A stretch of 11,783 bases of DNA from Acidobacteriaceae bacterium (GTDB lineage Bacteria; Acidobacteriota; Terriglobia; Terriglobales; Acidobacteriaceae), in assembly GCA_009781125.1 (NCBI GenBank), contig WQYS01000045.1, positions 1 to 11,783 of the forward strand. Reading direction: 5' to 3'. Within the stretch, counting starts at the first letter, position 1; the number at the start of each line of letters is the position of its first letter. Of the stretch, positions 7,701 to 11,783 are shown piece after piece. Under the pieces are notes generated by a model. The model did no database searches. It worked only from the letters and a program-made list of their open reading frames with translations, and had not been told where the DNA came from. Position numbers and translations under genes: made by a program.

Positions 7701-10700
7701 GAGAGACGTATGCGGCTGCTTCGCCGCTGGTGAGTTTTGCGCCAAAAGGTTCTCCCACGCCAGGGGCGACTTACACCTTTTCGTGCGACGCTCCATGCGG
7801 CTTGCCTGCGGGGCTTACGCTGAATTCGGATGGATCGATTACAGGTACGGCTGAGCCGTATGGCACCGGCGTCTATAACTTCTCGGTTACGGCAACAGAC
7901 AGCACTCTTTCAACCGATGGCGGGCCATACTGGGGAACACAGAACTACACCCTTTTTATCAGTCCGGCGACCGTAACGCCAACGATTACGGCCAACAACA
8001 AGTCGTATGACGGAACTAATGCGGCGACACTCTCTACTTGCAGTATTGTGCCCGTAGTGCCAGGCGATGCGGGCAATATCGGTTGCACGGTTGATACGAC
8101 GCCGGGCAGCGGCGCATACTTCGCCAGTAACGGTCCGGGCCCCGGCATCACGGTGTTCGTGCCGGGTGCCGCCGTTACCTCATTGACTGGCTCGGCGATG
8201 AATGCGTATAAGCTGGCGCCAGGTCCATATATTACCAAGGCCGACATCACGGCAAACACCATCACGGTGGCCTGTACAGCTTTAGGCAAGGTGTATGACG
8301 GCACGCCGACGGAACCTGCCTCTGCGGTTACCTGCACCCTTAGCGGGTTGGCGGCGAGCGACACCACCACCTCCTACATGGTGATTAATGCCGCCTTCGA
8401 TAGCGCGGATGTGAGTCCCAGCAGGACGGTGACGGCGAATGTCATGATAACCGATTCGACTGCGTACCAGTTCGCGAACGGCACGCTGATGACCACGGTG
8501 ACGGCGACAACGACACCGACATTGACTCCGATCGCTATCACACCAGCGACCCTGACGCCAACCGTCAGGGTTGTCAGAGCAAAGACCTATGACGGTATTT
8601 CACCGGCAACGGCAACGATCAGCTCTTGTTATTTTGCTGGCGGCACCTCCGGTGTAGTCGCGGCCGATCAAGGGAACAGCAGCGCCCTCGCCTGCAATTT
8701 CACCAGCGCGACCGCCACGTTTGATAACCCGAATTCTGCCGAGCCTGGCATGAACAAGCCGGTGTCAGTCACCGGGCTTACGTTGACCGGCACCAGTGCT
8801 GGTAACTATACCTTTGCGGGCACTGCGACGACTACCGGTGATATCACGGTGGATCTGAAGGCGAACATCACGTATCTGGGCAGAGCGTATGACGGTACAA
8901 CCACAATTCCCACAAGCGCTGTTTCTTGTACACTGACCCCCACAACTCCGGTTACCCCGGCTCCGGCGCTCTCGGGCATCACTTGCGCGGTGACCAGCGC
9001 GGCATATAGCAGTGCGAATGTTAATCCTACCCAGCCCCAGGCGATTAAGGGCGTCGTTAAGATATCCGATACGTCAGGCGGCGCTTACACCATCTCAAAC
9101 ACGCCGGATACGACGGGTGCTCCAAACTATGTGGTGTATGGATCGGCGCCGATGACGGCGGCTCCGGCGACGGTTACGATTGCATCCACCAAGACATACG
9201 ACGGGACGACGGCGGTCCTAGCGGCGTCATGCGCGGCCACGGGAGCTGTTGGAGCCGATGTGCTTGGCTGCACGGTGAACACTCCTCCGAACTTTACCTT
9301 CTCCAGTGCGAATGCCGGGCCTGAGTCGTTTACGGGCGCGACGGCAGCGTCGGTATCGCTGACGGGCACGCAGCCGGGCAATTATACGGTGACGGTGTCT
9401 CCAGCCTCGTCCGGCACGATTAATCGGGCTCCGCTGACGGTGACGGCCAAGGATCAGGCCATGCCGTATGGAGGTCCACTACCGAGCGCGGCGTCGCTGG
9501 CCGATCAGTATACGATCAACGGACTCGTGAACGGCGAGCGTGAGGCCGACGTGCTGACGGGCGCTGCGGCGGTGACGATAGATCCCGCGATCACCAACGG
9601 GACCCTGCCAAACACATATGCGGGCGCGGTCTGGATATCGCAGGGAAATCTGGCGGCGAATCCACTGAACTATTCTTTCACCTTTGTGCCCGGTAATCTG
9701 ACGGTCATTCAGTCAACGACCGGCGTTTCGATCACGCCGCAGTCGGCGGCAGTGACGTATGGCACCACATCGACCTCGTTCTCTGCGCAGATTACACCTG
9801 TGGGCACGGGTACGATGACGTTTACAGCAACGCGAGTTCTCAGCGACGGCACGCTAGACACGCCAAACGCCATCAATCTGGGTTCTCCGTCAGTAGATGC
9901 AACGGGTAAAGCCACGGTGAATGTGGGAGCGACGCCCAATGTCCTTCCGGCAGGCAACTACCGGATCGTTGCAACTTTCAATGGCATACCATCCGGCGTT
10001 TCGGATGCGGCTACGCTGCTGGTGAATCCTGCTCCCTTGACGCTGACAGCCCCCAGCGGCACACGGACGACAACAGGATCGGACCCGGCATGCATCGTCG
10101 CCAATGCGTTAGGGTTCGTCAACGGAGATACAGTCACGACAGCCGTGACGGGCACGCCAGTCTGTACGACCGATGCGGGCAGCACTCCGGGAGCCTTCAA
10201 TAATTACCTTTCCGGACTGTCGGCCAGCAACTACACAATTACGTATCAGCCGGGAACGATAACGGTTGCATTGTCGGACCTCTCGTCCCTGACACTGTCA
10301 GTGCCGCCCTCGCCATGGACGTACGGCGATCCTGAGACGCTGACGGTGAATCTGGTTTCAAGCGGCAGCCCGGCTCCGACCGGCTCAGTGAGCTTCTACT
10401 ACTACGACACATCGATTGGCTCCAGCACGCTGCTGGGCATGGCGAATGTGTCAGGTGGAAGCGCCTCGCTGCTGTTGGACGGGACGAATACTCCGTTCGT
10501 GCCAGCGGGTTCGCATACGGTTTATGCCGTATACAACGGCGACGTCACCTATGCATCAAAGCAGAGCAACCTGGCTCCGGTGACGGTTGTCAAGAATCCG
10601 GTCAATACGCTGACGGTGACGGTGTTCAATGTCAGCCGCGTGTACGGCGCCAGCAATCCGCAGTTTTCGTATCAGGTTACGGGCACGGTGAATCCGGGCG

Positions 10701-11783
10701 ACAGTCTGATTACGGCAGTGTCTGGAGTTGCTCAGTTCATCACTGCGGATAAGACTACCGGCAATCCGGATAGCTCGACTTCACCAGCCGGATCGTCGTT
10801 CTGGATCAATGTGGTAGATGACTCAAATCAACCCTGCCAGGACACCTCCAGCACAAACCCCAGCACAACCTGCTCGCTGCAGAGTGCGAACTACTATCTG
10901 CACTTTGTCTACGGAACGCTGAGTATTACCAGTACCACATCAACTACGACGCTGACTGCGAATGGAAACGCGACCCCGAATGCGACGCAAGTTGCATTGA
11001 CGTATGGCGATACGTTGACGCTGGTGGCGACGGTGCCCTCAGACGCGTCCGGCCAGGTGCTGTTCCTTAATGGAGCAAATTATTTAGGCCAGGCTACGGT
11101 GTCGGGTGGAACGGCAACACTGACGCTGGACGGGACCACTGGGAGCGGTCATGGCCCGTTGCTGCCCGTGGGCGCTTACTCGATCACGGCCCAGTATGTG
11201 GGCGATACCAACTACGGATATAGTGTCAGTGCCGCGGCGAATGTGACGGTAGCTCGGCAGACTACACCGCTGGTCTTGAAGGCAAATGACGCCAGCCGTC
11301 TGTATGGACAAGGAAATCCAGCATTCGGTCCCCCGTCCCCCGGCTACACAATAGTTTCGGGTTTGCTACAAGGCGACACGCCGGCCACTGCGATAAGCGG
11401 AACTCCGGTGTTCACGATGACGGCGGATCCAACCTCTTCGGTGAGCGGATCGCCGTATTCGATTACGTTGAGCGGGTTGACTTCGACCAACTACACGATT
11501 CAGTTTGTGGATGGTCAGTTGACAATCAACAAGGCGACGCCGACGGTGACGGTGCAGACGAGCGGAACTCCGACGACCTACGGGCAGTCGGTGACGTTCG
11601 CGGCGAATCTGTCTGCGGGAGCGACGGACGGAACGGTTACGTTCTATGACAACGGGGTTGCGATTCCTGACTGTCCGGCGGTAACGCTGACAGGAACGGC
11701 GACGGCGACCTGCACGACATCGAATCTTGCGTTCAGCATGTCGGGGCATCCGATCACGGCGGTCTACTCGGGCGGAACGAACT
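4679..11783 (+). CDS. Giant secreted multidomain protein (NHL, ASH-like, YDG, MBG and Ig-like repeats), 3' end beyond the window
   Basis: One frame is open without a stop from 4679 to the right edge, at least 2368 aa; the C-terminus is not seen. Residues 1-39 are a signal peptide (Lys/Arg in the n-region, core AIVFLILAMAVVF, cleavage SSA before Gln40), so the protein enters the Sec pathway. In order: NHL-like propeller repeats (about 86-453), an ASH/choice-of-anchor-like domain (about 455-585, ending AYVYGTGVGPQVV), more NHL repeats (about 600-870, e.g. PTGVAVDPAGNIYVADSGNG), a second ASH-like domain (about 875-993), a putative-Ig domain (about 995-1095 with LPAGLTLNSDGSITGTA), five YDG domains (1095-1583), then alternating MBG and Ig-like group 3 domains to the edge. 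It is rich in Thr, Ser, Gly and Ala and has no visible enzyme motif. A role in surface attachment or matrix is inference. The acidobacterial-type architecture is recognised by eye, not by profile search. Confidence 0.9.
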   Translation, partial: MVSNGLCNLARSGKVSLRNYAIVFLILAMAVVFTSPSSAQSVPGMTVTLAPTIQMFAGVRNTPGYGVPGPGAATSIRLGNYNANIHGLVADRYGNVYFADYGSCVVRKIDATGWMTIIAGTPKTTGTCAGATSITTPKDATTTAIGLAQQLGLDPKRNVLYIGDATNNVIDKLDLSTGLIVQFAGKFGTAASSANAQTDNVDATTSPLNIDYRSGMAVDGQGNIFISSAVNNVIQEITISDMRLHKIAGTGGTNGSGNVGQNNVGISPAYNAQLNTPEGIAFDPWGNLWIGVSYAFYVAKITNPGPTATCGVGSAPMACGQIVVAAGSLSSGAGAYTPATMDGKPAPNPPGPTRLSYTNYAAFDATSGSMFISDWDHYRVEQVKNGIIWSAVGEGSNTDTSMTRCTGQLDAIANGCPATLATLGQVGAVAADNVGSLYVYSGSYNQVIQRVSLIPQPMLRVNLGQSSTNNTRIWFNFATNGSYTTQKLGAPRALTLGNPNSTANATPTQDFAVASNSSYASVNGSCSTVPTYATTNNCYVDVSFTPHTPGMSMGAVELVDPSGNILATAYVYGTGVGPQVVYNTPLDAPKVVSTGFTGPFDVTKDGKGNIFVADGSNGVQSISCDSVSCTNNPVPTGTTPQRVLVDGLGNLIVDDPAIGVSLIPVSSTGTYSASNAIVVAPVNGNLGNGVVLITPQAEGVDGTGTIYVLDSTTGTVTQVPVGCTISTDPSVTPCAFQIGAGSLNNPQALAVGSTADIYVADTGNGAIQLIQAGCTDSSCVSTMVTGLSSPTGVAVDPAGNIYVADSGNGSVLEFPSVDPSTGQPCKDTSCAITLGTGYVTPSNLMLDRNGSIYGDLYVTDTGSHTLYKLSRTSPPPMTFPVTQMGNSSFSSSDPTYAQLQNIGNDTLVFSSTTANPSFTTDAYVIDGSSTCPQITAGGSTGTLNAGSTCTIVPKFQPQLPNSYPDNIKVSGQSLSGYDITSSIPLVPLSGKSANVTFTPTGVPSATYGETYAAASPLVSFAPKGSPTPGATYTFSCDAPCGLPAGLTLNSDGSITGTAEPYGTGVYNFSVTATDSTLSTDGGPYWGTQNYTLFISPATVTPTITANNKSYDGTNAATLSTCSIVPVVPGDAGNIGCTVDTTPGSGAYFASNGPGPGITVFVPGAAVTSLTGSAMNAYKLAPGPYITKADITANTITVACTALGKVYDGTPTEPASAVTCTLSGLAASDTTTSYMVINAAFDSADVSPSRTVTANVMITDSTAYQFANGTLMTTVTATTTPTLTPIAITPATLTPTVRVVRAKTYDGISPATATISSCYFAGGTSGVVAADQGNSSALACNFTSATATFDNPNSAEPGMNKPVSVTGLTLTGTSAGNYTFAGTATTTGDITVDLKANITYLGRAYDGTTTIPTSAVSCTLTPTTPVTPAPALSGITCAVTSAAYSSANVNPTQPQAIKGVVKISDTSGGAYTISNTPDTTGAPNYVVYGSAPMTAAPATVTIASTKTYDGTTAVLAASCAATGAVGADVLGCTVNTPPNFTFSSANAGPESFTGATAASVSLTGTQPGNYTVTVSPASSGTINRAPLTVTAKDQAMPYGGPLPSAASLADQYTINGLVNGEREADVLTGAAAVTIDPAITNGTLPNTYAGAVWISQGNLAANPLNYSFTFVPGNLTVIQSTTGVSITPQSAAVTYGTTSTSFSAQITPVGTGTMTFTATRVLSDGTLDTPNAINLGSPSVDATGKATVNVGATPNVLPAGNYRIVATFNGIPSGVSDAATLLVNPAPLTLTAPSGTRTTTGSDPACIVANALGFVNGDTVTTAVTGTPVCTTDAGSTPGAFNNYLSGLSASNYTITYQPGTITVALSDLSSLTLSVPPSPWTYGDPETLTVNLVSSGSPAPTGSVSFYYYDTSIGSSTLLGMANVSGGSASLLLDGTNTPFVPAGSHTVYAVYNGDVTYASKQSNLAPVTVVKNPVNTLTVTVFNVSRVYGASNPQFSYQVTGTVNPGDSLITAVSGVAQFITADKTTGNPDSSTSPAGSSFWINVVDDSNQPCQDTSSTNPSTTCSLQSANYYLHFVYGTLSITSTTSTTTLTANGNATPNATQVALTYGDTLTLVATVPSDASGQVLFLNGANYLGQATVSGGTATLTLDGTTGSGHGPLLPVGAYSITAQYVGDTNYGYSVSAAANVTVARQTTPLVLKANDASRLYGQGNPAFGPPSPGYTIVSGLLQGDTPATAISGTPVFTMTADPTSSVSGSPYSITLSGLTSTNYTIQFVDGQLTINKATPTVTVQTSGTPTTYGQSVTFAANLSAGATDGTVTFYDNGVAIPDCPAVTLTGTATATCTTSNLAFSMSGHPITAVYSGGTN
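4934..7290 (+). repeat. NHL-type propeller repeats in two blocks (protein-level)
   Basis: About twelve copies share the pattern G-h-A-h-D-x-x-G-N-h-Y-h-A-D-x-x-N-x-h-h. Clear ones start near residues 86 (LVADRYGNVYFADYG), 214 (MAVDGQGNIFISS), 277 (IAFDPWGNLWIG), 600 (VTKDGKGNIFVADGS), 745 (LAVGSTADIYVADTGNG) and 789 (VAVDPAGNIYVADSGNG). The blocks are interrupted by an ASH-like domain at about residues 455-585, so two separate propellers of roughly six blades each are likely. NHL propellers usually bind protein or sugar ligands. Confidence 0.75.
7961..9427 (+). repeat. Five YDG domains with about 100-residue period (protein-level)
   Basis: The hallmark YDG followed by T/I occurs at residues 1110, 1206, 1304, 1404 and 1507 (nt 8006, 8294, 8588, 8888, 9197), spaced 96 to 103 residues, each preceded by K/R-x-like turns (NKSYDGT, GKVYDGT, AKTYDGI, GRAYDGT, TKTYDGT). 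Most end with GNYT or a similar strand. Four of the five carry two Cys after the YDG. Domain sequences differ from one another, so this is an old tandem expansion. Confidence 0.8.
9428..11783 (+). repeat. Alternating MBG and Ig-like (group 3) domains, continuing past the edge (protein-level)
   Basis: MBG-type units start near 9428 (APLTVTAKDQAMPYG), 10031 (APLTLTAPSGTRTTTG), 10600 (NTLTVTVFNVSRVYG) and 11264 (TPLVLKANDASRLYGQGNP), most ending in NYxIxFxxGxLTI. Between them lie Ig-like group 3 units near 9716, 10270, 10935 and 11531 (VTYGTTSTSFSA, WTYGDPETLTV, LTYGDTLTLVA, TTYGQSVTFAA), with GTVTFYDNG and ITAVYSGG type strands. The last Ig unit is cut by the window. Such arrays act as rigid stalks in secreted bacterial proteins; that role is inferred. 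Confidence 0.75.

Noticed and set aside
7945..10200. Several minus-strand ORFs rich in Val, Pro and Ala within the giant gene
   Set aside because: They are complements of Thr/Gly/Ala-rich repeat coding DNA, with no ribosome sites or recognisable domains.
1..11783. CRISPR array, toxin-antitoxin pair, retron or other defence system
   Set aside because: No regularly spaced direct repeats with unique spacers at DNA level and no matching protein motifs were seen; the only periodicity is at protein level in the giant gene.

Overview
The window looks like a chromosomal segment of an acidobacterium, probably class Terriglobia (Granulicella/Edaphobacter/Terriglobus-like). This is inferred from a lineage-typical VWFA-related secreted protein, an extended-form IspG, and a giant secreted NHL/YDG/MBG/Ig protein of a kind common in that phylum. 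No taxonomic search was possible.

Layout. (1) Positions 1-2115, minus strand: ispG (non-mevalonate isoprenoid pathway) followed after 1 bp by a secreted VWA-like protein that runs off the left edge. (2) Positions 2144-2352, plus strand: a tRNA-Arg(CCT) gene with a plausible promoter and a strong rho-independent terminator, then a perfect tandem 11-bp repeat. The tRNA has an unusual C19/G56 combination. (3) Positions 2497-4338: a patch that looks like the worn remains of an integrated mobile element next to the tRNA. It holds a 73-aa excisionase-like HTH protein (minus), a LysR-type regulator that has lost its C-terminal third (plus), and, joined almost directly to it in another frame, the C-terminal helicase part of a MobF/TraA-type conjugative relaxase. 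No integrase is visible. (4) Positions 4339-4678: AT-rich intergenic DNA with a consensus -35 hexamer but no convincing gene. (5) Positions 4679 to the right edge, plus strand: one uninterrupted reading frame of at least 2368 codons, apparently starting at TTG behind a good Shine-Dalgarno sequence. It encodes a signal peptide, two blocks of NHL-type propeller repeats separated by an Ig/ASH-like domain, a second ASH-like domain, a putative Ig domain, five YDG domains with about 100-residue periodicity, and then alternating MBG and Ig-like (group 3) domains that are still running at the edge.

How the parts fit. ispG and the tRNA are ordinary housekeeping genes. The tRNA is the likely past target of integration, and segment 3 is best read as the scar. 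The giant protein is exported and is probably a surface or matrix component; its substrate or partner cannot be told from sequence. I did not find a convincing new multi-gene system. The observations most worth following are the giant open frame, the LysR/relaxase junction and the tRNA elbow covariation.
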